Position numbers and translations under genes: made by a program. The notes under the pieces were generated by a model. It saw only the letters and a list, made by a program, of their open reading frames with translations. It was not told the DNA's origin and did no database searches. Of a stretch of DNA of 64,000 nt, positions 22,091 to 35,877 are shown piece after piece. Source of the stretch: Odobenus rosmarus divergens (Eukaryota; Chordata; Mammalia; Carnivora; Odobenidae). The stretch covers positions 180,773 to 244,772 of the forward strand of contig NW_004451882.1 of the NCBI RefSeq assembly GCF_000321225.1. Reading direction: 5' to 3'. The first letter of the stretch is position 1. Each line of letters opens with the position of its first letter.

Positions 22091-24340
22091 TTGACTAGGG
22101 ACCAAACGACAAAGGGTCTAGAAGAAATGGGGGATGGAGTCCCCATCCCAGCTGCCCCTGTGAAACCCTCTTCTTTAAAATGTGCTTAGCAACTCCTGAG
22201 TCCTCATTTGAAACTGGAGGCTGAAGCCACGTTAGAACTGATCTTTCCAGTAATGATACCATCTCCTTGGAATTAGAGGAGTAACGATGGAAACATGCAT
22301 GTATGGGCTCTCTCACTGGACTAGAGTCCTGATTCTTCCATCCATCCCCGAGAACCATAGCTCCCTTCCTGAACAGAGCCCCTCCAAGAAGCACCACTCC
22401 AGCAGGGTTCTGGTCACCTCCCACATCATCTGCTTCTTTCCCACACTTAGATGTGTGTCTGGGTAAAATCAGGAGGACTTTAAAGAGGAAAAGAAGCCCC
22501 AAAATGGATAGTCTCTATGGGCTGTGTGGATGGAAAAGGGAGAAAGTCAATCACTTTATCTTAAGGCCACATACCACTCAGCAAATGGGTCTCTCAATTC
22601 CAATTTCGAGATAGCTTAGTGATAGTAAACAATTTTTCATTTGGGGTGGTATTGGATCAGGTAGTTGAGCAGTGGGAAGGAGGGAGTTAGCATGGTGATG
22701 TTTCCTCATCTGCCTCAGCTTTTGTGGCGATCGGCCCCACTAGATGGTTTTCAGTTTATCTAATGCAATTCACAGAGTCAGTCTCTGCTTCCAACTCTCT
22801 ATGCTCGTGAGGGGTCTGACCACCATTTTTATTTCTAACAGCTCAGCGGTGTTGATTGTTTCTAAGTTCCAGAATGACAGAGGAAACTACTAATCCCTGG
22901 AGCTCACTTAGGGTTTGTTATAAGAAGAGAATTCAGAGGGAAGAAGTGACGGTGTGAGCCCAGGTCCTAAGGGGGAGGAGTCCACAGGTGGTTGTGGCTA
23001 CATCAACAGATTCTATTGATCAAAAGACCAATTACCTGTACCTGATTAGGTACCCTCTGAGAATGGGGATTCCAAGTCTTAGAGCCATCCTTTCTTCAAA
23101 TTAAGCTGGAAGGCACTATGTCCCAGCCCAGACTTTACTGGGGGGCAATGGGAATGAGAAAACATAGCTTCAACTTACAAGCAGATAATATTTAGGTGCT
23201 AATTCTTATTTTCTCCCTTCTGTTCTTTATTCCTTAGCTAGTGCTTTTCTCTCTCTCCCTCTCTCAGTACAAAAGCCCTACTTCAAAGAGATTTTACATT
23301 GCCATGGCAAAAATACCACATCAAATTTCCAAAAGTCTTAAGTGCTTGCAAAGAGGCTCAGAGGGTGGCTTGAGCACTGACAGGCTCAAACAAAATGATT
23401 TTTGGATGCAGTGAATGTAACTCAATCAGAAGCATGTGGATTATATTTCTCTTAAAGTCCACACCATTTTAAATGAAAGGAAGAAGCAATAGATCAAAGA
23501 GATCCTAAATTTTGTTCAGCCTCAGGAGACCATGGGCAAATTGTTCACCTCACTTGTTTTCAGCTTTTACTCTACAGGGAAAGGAGGCTACAGTAGATAA
23601 TCTTTCACGCCCTTTCTAACTACGAAAGTCTGTGGCTCTCTGAGCCAGAATTCATCCCACCCACATAACCTTTGAGCTTAGCTTTTATGGGGAGACTGGG
23701 GTTCCCAACAGGTCAATCAGGTGGAGCCCTGAAACTAGATTTGTCCAGTGGGTAAGTCCCATTGGTCTTTGTTCACCATAAAACCAACAAGAAAAATGAC
23801 AACACATGAAATTCTCAAGCACATCCGCCATCTGGAATTGAAACACTTGTTTTGTTGTTTTCAAGGGGCAGAGGAGCAGCAATGATGAGGTTGTTCCCAA
23901 CAGCCTCTGCCGATGCTGATGGAGCATCAGGAAATTGCATTGTTTTAAAGGCCTGAATTATGCTTAGTTGAATGAAAAGCACAAGGGGTTGAGGAATTCA
24001 CACCACATACCACCCCTCAGCCTTTTGTTCAGTCAGCCTCTGCTTGCTTGAAAGGAATAGTGGTGTGTGAGTGATTGCAAACAGATGCAGCAAGAATAAC
24101 ATGTGGTCTGAATAGAAGGGCAGCTAATATATGAAACTGCACTTTTATGGGGCCACTTCTATGGCCTCAGGAGATGGGAGGATGATGGAGTTCCACACTG
24201 CTATAGCCATTGCAGCCTGCTACAGCAGAAGCCGCTCTGTCCCTGTGGCCTCCAGCAACAAAGATCACCTCAAGACAAGTAGCTGGAATGAGGGAACCAG
24301 TTGCAATGCTGGTTAAACAGCTCTACTATCAAGAATTCCC
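22091..24340. other. Unique DNA, no gene seen
   Basis: The longest open frame (minus, 22095-22502, 135 codons) has no domain I know and sits in unremarkable DNA. No repeat family recognised. Confidence 0.5.
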
Positions 24341-24475
24341 TCATATATTCAAGAAATATTTCTTGAGTGCCTCTCTGTGTCAGGCAGGGTGCTAATGCTG
24401 GGCATGCAACAGGGAATAAAACGGTCCCTGCCCTCAAGGAACTTGTAAAGAAGGAATTAAAACACAAACCCTCAA
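24341..24475 (-). mobile_element. L2 3'-end relic
   Basis: Reverse-complement L2 terminus: AAATATTTCTTGAGTGCCTC, TGTCAGGCAGGGTGCTAATG, TGCTGGGCATGCAACAGGG, CGGTCCCTGCCCTCAAGGAAC. Confidence 0.8.
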
Positions 24476-24774
24476 GGGCATAATGTGACAGCTCTGTGCT
24501 AGATGCATGACAGCACTTACTTAATCCTCCTGGCAAATTGCTGGGTTTTGTTGTTTTTGTTTTTTTTTATAGTTGAATAAATACACGCCAAGAAAGGTGA
24601 AATAGTTGGTCTAATTCCATTCGGCTTGTCAATAGATTTCAAAATCCTTCAAATCCTTGCAACCTGTCATGCTCTCGCTCACAACAGCTTAACTCTTCTG
24701 GGACTTAGCTTCCTGATCGTTATTAGTGAAGAGACTGGGGATATTCATTAGCAGGTGTCTTCCAAATATAATAT

Positions 24775-25160
24775 TCTACTTGGCCACGAGCAAATTCCAG
24801 AGGCTCTTCTTCCATATTTGAACTCCTTAAAATGTTTTTCCATTTTGGGGATTCTTTGGCTCTTTTCTGGGTTTCTTTCAATTTTTCTGAAGGCTCTTCA
24901 ATCCCCTTTGCTGGCTCATTTTCTTTGGCTTTCTTGGAGTGTTGGTGTTGCCCACGATCTCACTCTTGGGCCATTTCTCCTCATCACCTCCTACTTGCCT
25001 TTGGTGAGATCATCAGTTCTGATATGTCTATCCTCCCATTTGGTGATGGCCCCAAGGATATATATATAGGTCCAGACATCACCACTGTTCTGAGTTCAAG
25101 ATTGATGTCTGACTTCCTTGGGAATGTGCCCATGTGTGGTACAAGCATCTCACTCTTTGT
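24775..25160 (+). mobile_element. L2 reverse-transcriptase region relic
   Basis: Aligns by eye with L2 ORF2: CCTTTGCTGGCTCATTTTC, GGAGTGTTGGTGTTGCCCACG, TCACTCTTGGGCCATTTCTCC (the VPQGSxLGPxLF segment, motif degraded), TTGGTGAGATCATCAGTTCTG, then a diverged YADD position and ATATATAGGTCCAGACATC. The long open frame 24832-25365 lies over it in another reading and is not a gene. Confidence 0.8.
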
Positions 25161-26776
25161 GGTGGGTATGATGGATTGGCACTTGTCATTCGTTCTGGCG
25201 TGCTTTTCAGTACTTCAGAGGCTGGGACCCATATGCAGTGTTTTCCTGGGTGTGAATCATGTTCCACCCATTAGAAGAATTTGCACAATATTTGGAAGGT
25301 GGGAGAGGGGAGGACATCTTGCTGTTGTTTCTGATGTTACTGGTGGTCGGGAGGCAACATTGTGAAGGTTTTGCTTTTGTTTTGATTTTTTTTTTTCCTG
25401 TAATAGCACTGCAGTTACTAACTTGATGGGTGTCAAAAAACATTTTGGGGGTGGTGACATCCTGGAACTTGTAGCACAGCTCCAACTGTGTGTGCTTTTA
25501 AAAAATATTTTAAAACATTTCATTTAAGTATAATATACTTATCTATAGAAAAGTACACACGCCATGCACTTACAATCTGATCAATTTCACAATCTGAGCA
25601 CATGAACACACATGTAATGGCATCCATATCAAGAAACTGAGCATGAAGAACAGTATCCCAGCTGCCCCTCCCCTAGTCCCCAGTCATTACATTTCTTGCA
25701 GAAGGATAGATGCTATCCTGACTTCTAACAGGATAAATGAGTTCTGCCTGCTTTTGGACTTTATAGAAATGGAATCATATAGTATATGTTTTTGTATTGT
25801 TACTTCTCTCCACTCAACATTACAACTGTGATATTCATTTATACAGCTGTGTGTAGTTGAAGATCATTTATTCCAATTGTCGTACATATCCCATTGTATG
25901 AATGTATTATGATTTGTTTCTAAATTCTACTGTTGATGAGCAACTGGTGATTTCCTTTTTAAAACCATTACACACAGTGTTGCTATCAACAATGCTAGTA
26001 CATCTTTTTCTTACTGCTTTGTAAGAATTCTTTATTTATTCTTGATATTAGTCCCTTATTGGATAGATGGATATCACTGTACTCAGTGCTTTGACTTTTC
26101 CATCTCATACTGGTGGTTTTGATAAACAGAAGGTAATATAATTATATCACAATTTATCAGTTTCTTTTCATTTCTGGTTCATATCTTTGTGACCAAGTTA
26201 AGAAATCTTTACCCTGTTCATGGTAGGAAGTTCTTCTGTGTTTACTTCTAAACCTTTATTATTATATCTCTTCTATTTTTATCTTCTATCTGGATTGATA
26301 TTTGTGTATGCTGTTAAATAGAGATCAGGACACATGTTTGTTCATTTAGTTGTCCAACTGACCCATCACCATTGACTAGAGATATCATTCTTCTCTCCCT
26401 CCTGAAGTGTCATATATATGATAAATCAGATGCTAACTAAGTATGTGAGAGTCTATTATTATACTTTCTATTCTTTTCCATTTATCTATTTATGCACAAA
26501 TTCTACACTGTGTTAATTATGAGAACTTTGTAATAAGCTTTAGTATCTTTAGTAATCCCCTCGCCTTTATTTTTGATTATTCTCGGCCCTTTATATTTTC
26601 AATTTTTTGCTGATATCAGCTTGTCAATTTGCATACACACATATACACACACACATACACCTGCTTGGATTTTAATTGGGATGTTATTGAACTTAGAGAT
26701 AGTTTGTGAAGAATTGACATTTTTCCTGTATTGTGTCTCCTGATCCATGAGCATAAGATATACTTTCATTTTTTTA

Positions 26777-26989
26777 TTTATTTTTTATTTTATTTTTTTA
26801 AAGATTTTATTTATTTATTTGAGAGAGAGAGAGAATGGGAGATAGAGAGCACGAGAGGGAAGAGGGTCAGAGGGAGAAGCAGACTCCCTGCTGAGCAGGG
26901 AGCCCGATGCAGGACTCGATCCTGGGACTCCGGGATCATGACCCGAGCCGAAGGCAGTCGCTTAACCAACTGAGCCACCCAGGCGCCCC
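26777..26989 (-). mobile_element. Can-SINE inside L1 element III
   Basis: Reverse-complement SINE, little diverged. Perfect TSD TACTTTCATTTTTTTA at 26761-26776 and 26990-27005, up to the last bases. Confidence 0.95.
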
Positions 26990-27442
26990 TACTTTCATTT
27001 TTTTAGACCTTATTTAATTTACCTCAGTAGCATTTTGTTGTTTCCAGTGTAGATGCATTGCACATATTTCTTCAAATTTATTCCTGAGTATTTGGTGGTT
27101 TTTAACGCTAGCATAAATGGTATTATTTTAAGTTTTGTTTTTTATTTGTTGCCAGTTTATAGAAATGCAGTTGGTATTGCATTTTGACTTTGTTACACAG
27201 TTTCTCTCTGAATTTATTTATTAATTTTAATAGTTTTCTGTATTCTATTTGATTTCTTTTTCCATATACAATCATGTTGTCTGTAAATGATACCTTACTT
27301 CCTTTCCCATAATTAGACTTTTTTTTTTCTTCATTGCACTGGCTAGAACATCTGATATAATTTTGAATAAATGTGATGTTAGCATAAATCTCTCTCATAA
27401 ACTATAACATGAAATCGTAGGATTTAAGAAGTATAGAATCTC

Positions 27443-27644
27443 GGGGCACCTGGGTGGCTCAGTTAGTTAAGCCCCTATCGCTTGATTTCGGTTCAGTTCA
27501 TGATCTCAGGGTTGTGAGATTGAGCCCCAAGTCAAGCTCCATGTTCAGCGGGGAGTCTGCTTGAGATTCTCTCTCCCCCTCTCCCTCTGCCCCTCCCCCT
27601 GCTCGTTCTCTCTCTCTGTCACAAACAATAAATCTTTTTTAAAA
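27443..27644 (+). mobile_element. Can-SINE inside L1 element III
   Basis: Plus-strand SINE of the GCTTGATTTCGG subtype with CACAAACAATAAATC tail. TSD RTAYAGAATCTC-like at 27431-27442 and 27645-27656 with a few differences. Confidence 0.92.
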
Positions 27645-27845
27645 ATACAGATTCTCAGCTTAAGTAAGTCCTATTCCTAGTTTGCAAAGCATTTTATCAT
27701 GCAAAGGTGTTGAACTTCCTCAAATGATCCTGCTTCATTTAACCTATCAGCATTATAATACATGTTTTTTCTTTCAATTTGGAGAATTACAATAACTGAT
27801 TTTCCAATGTTAAGAAATCATCTTTAGTTTGTTGAACTGTATTAT

Positions 27846-27867
27846 CATATATATATATATATATAGT
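27846..27867. repeat. (AT)n microsatellite
   Basis: About ten AT units within the old L1. Confidence 0.9.
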
Positions 27868-28868
27868 TAGATTTAATTTGCTTGTTTTTTAAAGGATTTT
27901 TTCATCTATATTTATGAGAAAGCTTGATCTGTAACTGCCCATACTTGCTATGGCCTTTTCAAGTTTTAGAATTAGACCCTTATATAAGAAATTGAGACAT
28001 GCTTTTCTACTCTTCAGTAGACCGTGTAAGACTGGAGTATTTGGAAGAATTCACTACTTGAAATCATCCATTTCTATTCCTTCTTTGTCAGCTTTGACAA
28101 GTTGCATGTTTTTAAAGGAATTTGTCTATTTCATCCAAACTGTTGAATTTATTGGCATAAAGTTGTTTATTATATCCCTGATTATTTTTAATGCCTATAA
28201 GATCTATAATTCTATCCCATTTTTCATTACTGTAATTCACTATAATTTGGGTATCACCACCACCCCCGTCTTAATTAGTCTTGCATGTTCATGGCTTTTA
28301 GGCCTAAAGTTTTCCTTTTTTCTACTGTCCTCTTAGGTTTTGTTGTCTCATAAAATGAGTTGGGGAGTAACCATTCTTTATTATTAATTCTGTAGTTTGT
28401 ATACAACAAAAGTTGTTTATTACTTGAATATTTGGTAGCACTCCCTTATAAATCAGCTAGGCATATAAATTTTCTTATGAGAAGGTACAAGGTTACAGAC
28501 AGATTTATTACTTGAACAGAAATAAGAGAAGTCAGATTTTTAATTTTTGTGTTAGTTTCATTAAATTATATTTTTCCAGGGATACATCCATTTCAGTTTC
28601 CAAATGTATTGGCATAATGTCCATAATAACATCTTACTATACTGTGAAGGTCTAGACTCTCTACAGTTATGATGCATTTTCATTTCTAATGATGATTATT
28701 TGTGTTCTTTACTTTGGTCTTGCTCAGTCTCACCAAAGATTTGGTTAAAAAAAAATCATAATTGTTTCATATACTCAAATTTTAGGTTTGTTAATCATAT
28801 TTGTTTTCTATTTATTTATGCCTTTTCTTTTATTAACTATCTTTCCCTGGTTATGAGCTGTAGTTTTT

Positions 28869-29068
28869 AAAAAGATTTATTTATTTTAGAGAGAGAGAGC
28901 ATGTGTGCGTGTGCACGCATGGGGGGAGGGGCACAGGGAGAGAATCTTCCAGCAGACTCCCCATTGAGTGTGGATCCCGACTTGGGGCTCAATCTCAGGA
29001 CCCTGAAATCATGACCTGAGCCAAAACCAAGAGTTGGATGTTCAACCAACTGAGCCACCCAGGCGCTC
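28869..29068 (-). mobile_element. Can-SINE inside L1 element III
   Basis: Reverse-complement SINE of the older CCAAGAGTTGGATG subtype with a GTGTGCGTGTGCACGCATG stretch in the body. TSD CTGTASTTTTT at 28858-28868 and 29069-29079. Confidence 0.93.
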
Positions 29069-30633
29069 CTGTACTTTTTTTTTTTAGCAAGTTTGTTTTA
29101 CCTTACGGTGGTGTATTTGGCTAAGATTAATATAATTACACCATCTTTATTTTGGTTGAAATATGACTAGACTATTTGGGTTATATATATATTTTTAACC
29201 TTTCTGTATTCTTGTGTTTTAGAAACATGTATTATAAAAAATAAAGCTGAAGTTTTAAAAATTAAATATAACAACTTTCTTTTACCTGAAGGGTTTAATC
29301 ATTTATATTAATTATAATTACATATAGATTAGCATATTTTTATATACCACTTAATATACACCTACTATTTGCCCTACCTTTCTGTTTCTTTCCTCTCGTT
29401 TCTTATCTTCTTTTTATTAATTAAGTACTTTTTCCTGATTCTGTTTTCACCTATGCCAATTTGGAAAGCATGAATTTTATTTACTTTTGTTTAATGGTTA
29501 CTCTGGTAATTACAACATGCATATGCAACTATTCAAAGTCTGATTTGAACAATAGCCTTATCCTCATCTAGAAGGATCTTTGGTTTCCTTCTTTTTCTTT
29601 TTTATAACTCTACTCATTTTTGGAGGATCGTTTTGCTGTGTATGAGATTCTTGGTTGACAGCTTTTGAAAAACAGTTCAGTACTTTGAATACATCATCCC
29701 ACTGCTTTCTGATTTCAATCGTTTCTGATGAGAAGTCAAATGTTAATATTAAAGGATTTTCCTTATGCAAGATGAGTCTTTCTTTTTCTTTTTGCGTCGA
29801 AGATTTTTTTTTCTTTCGGCGTTTTTACTGTGATATGTCTGTGTATGGATCACTTTGCATTTATCCTACTTGGTGGTTGTTAACCTTCTCAGATATTTCA
29901 TCAAATTTGGGATCCTTTCAGCGATTATTTCTCCAAATATTTTCCTTGAATCCCTGTTTAACTCCAACTATTGTCTCTCCATTTTTTCAGCTTGCATAGT
30001 GTCTATTGATCTATCTGAAACTTTGCTGATTCTTCTGTCAGCTCAACTCTACTACGAGCCTCTAGTGAATTTTTTCATTTTGACTATTGTGCTTTTCAAC
30101 TGTGCTGATTTCAAGTTAAAAAATAATTTCTGTATCTTTATTGATATTCTCTATTTGATGAGACATTGTCATTGTACCTGTTTTTACTTTTTAAAGCATG
30201 GCTTCCTTTAGTTCTTTGAACATTTGAATAAACGGCTGCTTGGGTTTTTTGTCAGCTAAGTCCACTCTCAGGGCCCCTTCCAAGGCAGATTCTATTGCCT
30301 GCTTTTTGTGCTGGGTATAGGTCACACTTTCCTCTTTCAAAAAATTCTCCTAATGTTTTTGTTGAATATTGGCTATTTTAAATACAATATTGATATGACT
30401 CTGTATATTGATTTCCCTTGTCACTCAGAAGGGGTTCTTTTGTTGTCAGATGCTTGGCAATTTGTTTATTGTTTCGTGACTTGGCAGAAATAATTTTGCA
30501 AAGTCTATTTCCTCCGTTGTGTAAAGCCTCCGATACCCCTGCTCATATTATTTTCTCTTTTCTCTTTTATCCTGGCTACCTAGGGGTGGCCTCTAGAATG
30601 GTATAACTCCAAAATATTACTGTAGGAGTTTAT

Positions 30634-31150
30634 AACATGCCATCCCAAAACATCCCCTTTGATATATTGATTATTTTGAGCTGTAGGCATTTGAAACATG
30701 GCAAATGCAGAGAGAGGCTTTTTCTGCCTAAAGACAGATCCTCCCGAAGGAACTCCGTTGTTATAAATCCCCTCCCCAGAAGTTTTAACAATCAGGGAGG
30801 ATTAACTCTTATCATAGAAGAGGAGACTAGGAGTCCACACCACACCCAGACAAACCTTGTCACAAACTATCATACCTTTATTTTCCTAAGGGTCCATTCA
30901 TCTTTCCTAAAAGTCATTTATTCTCCCCTAAGAGACCTACATTCCTCCCCCACTCCTTTCTCTATTTAGACGGCACTTAACCCTGAATTCTAAGCCACCT
31001 AATTTTTCCAAGGAATCTCCCATGTATACAGGAATCCTGCATGTTAATAAACTTGTGTGTTTTCCACTTGTTAATCTCTTTTTTATTACAGTGGTCTTAG
31101 CTAAGGACTCAGAAGGGTAGAGGTAAAATTAGTTTTCCTCCCCTCCACCA
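30634..31150 (+). mobile_element. Solo LTR of an endogenous retrovirus, inside L1 element III
   Basis: Interrupts an otherwise collinear L1 5' region. TTTAT stands on both sides (30629-30633, 31151-31155), though a TG start would be at 30638. It has AATAAA at 31046-31051 followed by CTTGTTAATCTCTTTTTTATTACA and ends CCTCCCCTCCACCA. The 3' part resembles 38695-39246 and the reverse complement of 62535-63072. No internal viral genes flank it. Family not assigned. Confidence 0.75.
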
Positions 31151-32348
31151 TTTATTGCTCAAATGTTCTGTGTAAGTCCTTAGCTAGTAAGAACTTCACC
31201 TTCTACCTTTGGATATATATGTGTGGCTTTGAGACCATTATCGTGGTTCAGAGAGTTTGCGTTTTCTTTCCCCAGATTTACCCAGGGGCTACTGGCTCAG
31301 AGGTTTCCTCTTAGATTGCTCCTGAGGGACACAACATGCACACGGTCTTACAGACTACTAGGGATGAGTGCGATTTTATTTTTAAGCTGGGATTCCTGTC
31401 AGTCAGTGTTTGGATGGAGGTTGTGTTTAAGCTCCAGCTCCTAGTGAGGCTTCCACCTGGGTTTGATGGGTCTGCACTGCTTGGGAAATGCTTTCACACA
31501 TGCCCTGCTCTGATCACTCCCGTGTGGAAGCAGCTTACAGTGCCCACTCAGCCCTCCTGACCTCAGTGTTGCCTGTGATTCCAGGAGGGATAGTCCCTGG
31601 CTGTCTCTATTAAACTTATACTGCTCCACTGTTTTGTTCGCATCGAGTTGCTAGAGACCTCCTTTTAATTGCTCTCCATCAGGATCCCCACTGTTTTCAA
31701 TGATGCCCTTAGATATGGAAATCTCCACAATCTGTTGACAGTAAAGTCTGTGCCCACAGGCAGAGCCCTTCATTCTTACAGCCTGCTCTCCGCCTGGGCA
31801 TAACTCCCTTACTACAGTGGAGCTGGGGGAGGGGAACTGCTTGTCCAGGAGTGCAATCCTCTCTTTGAGATGACACTGGTGGGCGGGGGGGAGGATCAGG
31901 CCCCACTCTTTTCAGCTTGCTCCTGGTGTGGACTTCCATCCTACAAGTAAAGGAGTGGAAGCTTGCAATGCTTAGAGTGGGAGCTGGGTGGGGGGAGGGG
32001 AGGCTGCGACGGCCTGGAATTGAGCCTCTGCAATGTGGGAAATGAGAAATGTCAGCAGTCTGTCCTTCCTGGGGGGAATGTATCTGTTAGCCCCAGACCT
32101 TAATCTACAGGGAGAAGGCACTCCTGTCTTACTGGCCTCACCGGCCCAGAGTAGAGTCCAAGGTAAAGCCTCTATAACACAGAAATTGGGTGGGAGGGGT
32201 AAGAGAACAGCACATAGCCCAAATGCCATGGACTGACTGTTCATACCAACACTTGGTAGATTTTCTTGAATGAGTATTTCTCCATTTACTATTATGTCCT
32301 TAGGACAATTTCCAGATACTTCAAATTACTTATTAAAAACAATTTCAC

Positions 32349-32538
32349 TGGGGCGCCTGGGTGGCTCAGTGGGTTAAGCTTCTGACTTGATTTTGGCTCA
32401 GGTCATGATCTTAGGGTTGGGATATCGAGCCCCTGTGGTAGGCTCCTTGCTGAGCAGGGAGCCTTCTGGATATTCTCTCTCTCCCTCTGCTCCGCCCCAC
32501 CCCACCCCCACTGTCTCCTCTAAAGCTACAGCAACAAC
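32349..32538 (+). mobile_element. Can-SINE with atypical tail
   Basis: Plus-strand SINE (GGGCGCCTGGGTGGCTCAG) whose CT-rich body ends in TAAAGCTACAGCAACAACAA instead of the usual AAATAAATAAA. Perfect TSD AACAATTTCAC at 32338-32348 and 32539-32549. Confidence 0.94.
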
Positions 32539-34474
32539 AACAATTTCACCAGTTAAATGTTTTGTTGGGGAGAGGGTCTGTTGTGCTCTTTTTCTGCCAT
32601 TCACTAAATCCTGACACCCCCATTTAGTTCATTTTCAGCTTCATTTGCCTTCCCTTGATTTACATTCTATTATATTTTAATTATATTATTAAGAATCCCC
32701 AAGACATTATTTTCTAATCCACTCGTCTTTATTATTTTCCATGTATTTATCACTTTTTGTGTTATATATTACTTCTTGCATCTCACACTGGCCAGCCCAA
32801 AGTATATTTTGTAGAATTTCCTTTTGCAAAGATCTGTTGACGGCAAACTCTCAGATTTTATTCACTTTATTACATTATATTTTACTTTAATTTTCTTGAA
32901 AGATATTTCTGCTCAGTAGAGATTATGGGATGGTGGTTATTGCCTCTTTTTTTTGCACTGAAAGTAGTATTCCCTTTTCTGGCTTTCATTGCTGCTAATG
33001 AGGAATCAACTTTCAACTGTCTTTTCTCTCTGGCTACTTCCATGTTTCCTATCTTTGGAGTTCTATAGTTTTATTAAAAGTATCCAGTTTTGCATTTCTT
33101 TTTATTTATCCTGATTTGGATTCGTGTGGCTTCTTGAATCTATTGCTTTGTGCCTTTTATTGGTTTTAGAAAATTTTAAGATAATAGCTCTTTGGATACT
33201 GTCTCTAACGTATTTTGTTTTTCTCTTATGCTTGGTTTTTGAATCGACCTTCTCATACAAACCTCTGGGTCTTGAACTCGCTTTTTACCCCATGTCTCTG
33301 TTTCTCTTTCAGGATTTCAGATAATTTCTTCATTTTTCTCTTTCAGTTTAATTCAACAGTTGTGCTTAATCTTTAGTTTAACTAATTTGTTGTATTTTTA
33401 ATTTAAATAATCACATCTTCATCTTTAAAATTCCAGTAGGTTCCTTTCCTTCCTTACATGCGTTATCACACTTGTATTTTTATTTCTTTGAATATATTAA
33501 GTATATTCCTTCTCTCCCTCCCTCTATCCTTCTTTCTCTCTCTCTCTGTTTTCTCCCTCTCTCTTTTTCTCTCTCTTCCTTGGAGTGTGTGCCTCACAAT
33601 TCCATTATATGAAATTCTTACCAATCTATTTTGCCTGATTTGTTGTTTTTCTAGTCTCATGCAAATATACCTCACTTGTATGTTTAATTATTTTTAACCA
33701 TGAATTTCTTATTTTCTCTAAAATATTTGTTTTAATACAAATTCTTTGACACATGGAGTGTCTACTGGCTCCTTCAGAGGATTTCATCCACTTCTATTGG
33801 ATACCTGTAGATACTACTGGTCTCAGATAACTAAAAATGCTGGGTTTAAGATTCTGTGTATTACTGGGTATGTGCATATGGGCTATAAATCAACATGAAG
33901 CCAGTTTTTTCAAATTCTTAGATGAAATATTTCTCCTCCTTCCACTCATTGCTAAGTTTTGAGATTGTCTTTTTTTTTTTTTTTCCTTTTTCCTTGGCTT
34001 TGGGAGAAGGATGAGGAGCAGAGGGCATTTCTTGTTTACCCCACACTAAGACCTTTGTGGAAGCTTTAACAACGTTGATCTATTATTAGATTTCCACCTT
34101 TGGTTGGGCCTGAGGTTTCATCTGTTTTCTGATGAAAACTGTGCCACTTTAGTCTGTAAAAACTGAAGTGAATTTCCCAAGTTTAGCAATCTCCCTTTTT
34201 GGGTGGATTCTGGCTGGAATGCTTTATTCCCTTTCCCTGTTTCCAGAGTTAGCTCAGATCTTGGTCTCAGAATTCTTAGATTTTGCAGGAGCGTATTGAT
34301 GCCTTAAAGACCTTTTGTTTTTAATTTTATCTAAGAATTTCAGTTGTTTTAATTAGGAGGATCAGTTCAAGAACCTAGCTCACCATACCACCAGGTCTTA
34401 CACAGTGTACCTATGGGAAGGATGAAGATATCTTACATCCTATTCATATCTAGTACTGTATTTCTGTCCTTTTT

Positions 34475-34649
34475 AAAAAAATATTTTATTTATTCATTTG
34501 AGAGAGAGAGAAAGATCTAGGCAGAGGGAGAGGGAGAAGCAGACTCCCCGCTGAGCAGGGAGCCCAATGCGGGCCTCAATCCCAGGACCGAGAGATCATG
34601 ACCTGAGCCGAAGGCAGATGCTCAACCATCTGAGCCACCCAGGTGCCCC
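34475..34649 (-). mobile_element. Can-SINE
   Basis: Reverse-complement SINE. Perfect TSD TTTCTGTCCTTTTT at 34461-34474 and 34650-34663. Confidence 0.96.
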
Positions 34650-34982
34650 TTTCTGTCCTTTTTTATCCCCACTAATTATTTTTATTTATTTATACCATGG
34701 AGTTTTTTTTTTTTTTTACTTTCACATGTACATTTCACTTTTCATTATTTTCCCTTTTACATCAGCGTATCTCTAAGATCATTTTCTTCTTCCTGAATAA
34801 ATCCTTTAGAAATTCCTTTAGTGAGAGTTTATGTGTCTTATGCTAACTCAGATTTTTTTTGAAAATATTTCTATCATTCTCATTCTTAGAACATAGTTTT
34901 TCTAGAAGTACAATATTAATTTAAAAGTTATTTTCTCTGAATTCTCTTTTAAGATACTCCCCTTTCTTCTGACTTCCATTCT

Positions 34983-35183
34983 TTTTTTTTTAATAAAGAT
35001 TTTATTTATTTATTTGACAGAGAGAGACACAGCGAGAGCAGAAACACAAGCAGGGGGAGTGGGAGAGGGAGAAGCAGGCTTCCCGCGGAGCAGGGAGCCC
35101 GATGTGGGGCTTGATCCCAGGACCCTGGGATCATACCTGAGCCAAAGGCAGACACTTAACGACTGAGCTACCCAGGTACCCCT
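34983..35183 (-). mobile_element. Can-SINE
   Basis: Reverse-complement SINE of the GACACAGCGAGAG / AACACAAGCAGGGGGAGTGG subtype. Perfect 17-bp TSD CTTCTGACTTCCATTCT at 34966-34982 and 35184-35200. Confidence 0.97.
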
Positions 35184-35877
35184 CTTCTGACTTCCATTCT
35201 AAAAAATCTACTGTCTATCCAGTTGTCATTTAATTGTAAATGATTTCTCTCTCTCTCTCTCCCTCCCTTCCTCCTTTATGTATTCAAGATTTTCCATTTG
35301 TCATCATTGTTCTGCCAGTTCACTAAAATAAGCCTTGGAGTAGATAACTCTCTTTTTAAAAATTACTGAATATTTAATTTTTATATTTCTTTATACATAT
35401 TTGGAAAATTCCTACCCGTTCTCTCTTCAAATTAAGCCTTTTCTCCGTTCTCTTCACATTCTCATTCTGGGACTTTGCTTAGATATCTTAAACTTCCTTA
35501 TTTTAATCTCTATGTCTATTTATCTCCCTCTTATATTTTCTCTTTTTGTGTTTCTTTGTCCCTTTGTGGTCATTTATCTGGATCTATCTTCTGGTGTACT
35601 AACTCTTTTTTCAACTGTCTCTTTTATTTAACCCTTCTTTTTTTGTTTTTAAGATAATATAAATTTACTATAAATTATATTATGATATAAGTAGAGTATT
35701 AATATGAACAAAAATTTAACATAAACAAAAGTCTCATTGGTTGTTTTCAAATTTAAGGATATATTCTTTTTACCTGATTATTGTTTTATTATTTTGTTTT
35801 ATTTCTTTAAAACATTTCATACACATTATATCCTATATCTGATAATTCGATATCTTAAGTTTTGGGGTGTCTAAGTT

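Larger units (their letters stand above)
25500..32330 (-). mobile_element. Old near-complete L1 (element III) with later insertions
   Basis: Reverse-complement L1 in order. 3'UTR 25500-26030 (ATAGAAATGGAATCATATAGTA, CTCAACATTACAACTGTG). ORF2 about 26030-29560 (AATTTATTCCTGAGTATTTGG, ATGTTGTCTGTAAATGATA, TGTTGAATTTATTGGCATAAAG). Old 5' region 29580-30620 and 31155-about 32330 (ATGAGATTCTTGGTTGACAG, CATCATCCCACTGCTTTCTG, AAATGTTCTGTGTAAGTCC). Three SINEs and one LTR are nested in it. Heavily mutated, no open ORF2. The 5' limit is approximate. Confidence 0.82.

Noticed and set aside
22095..22502. 135-codon minus frame
   Set aside because: No recognisable domain, no exon-like context, and open frames of this length arise by chance in 64 kb.
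24832..25365. 177-codon plus frame
   Set aside because: Covers a decayed L2 RT region in a mixed frame; not a host gene.
33466..33675. Arg/Glu-rich minus frame and its Leu/Ser-rich plus partner
   Set aside because: Translation of a CT/GA simple tract.
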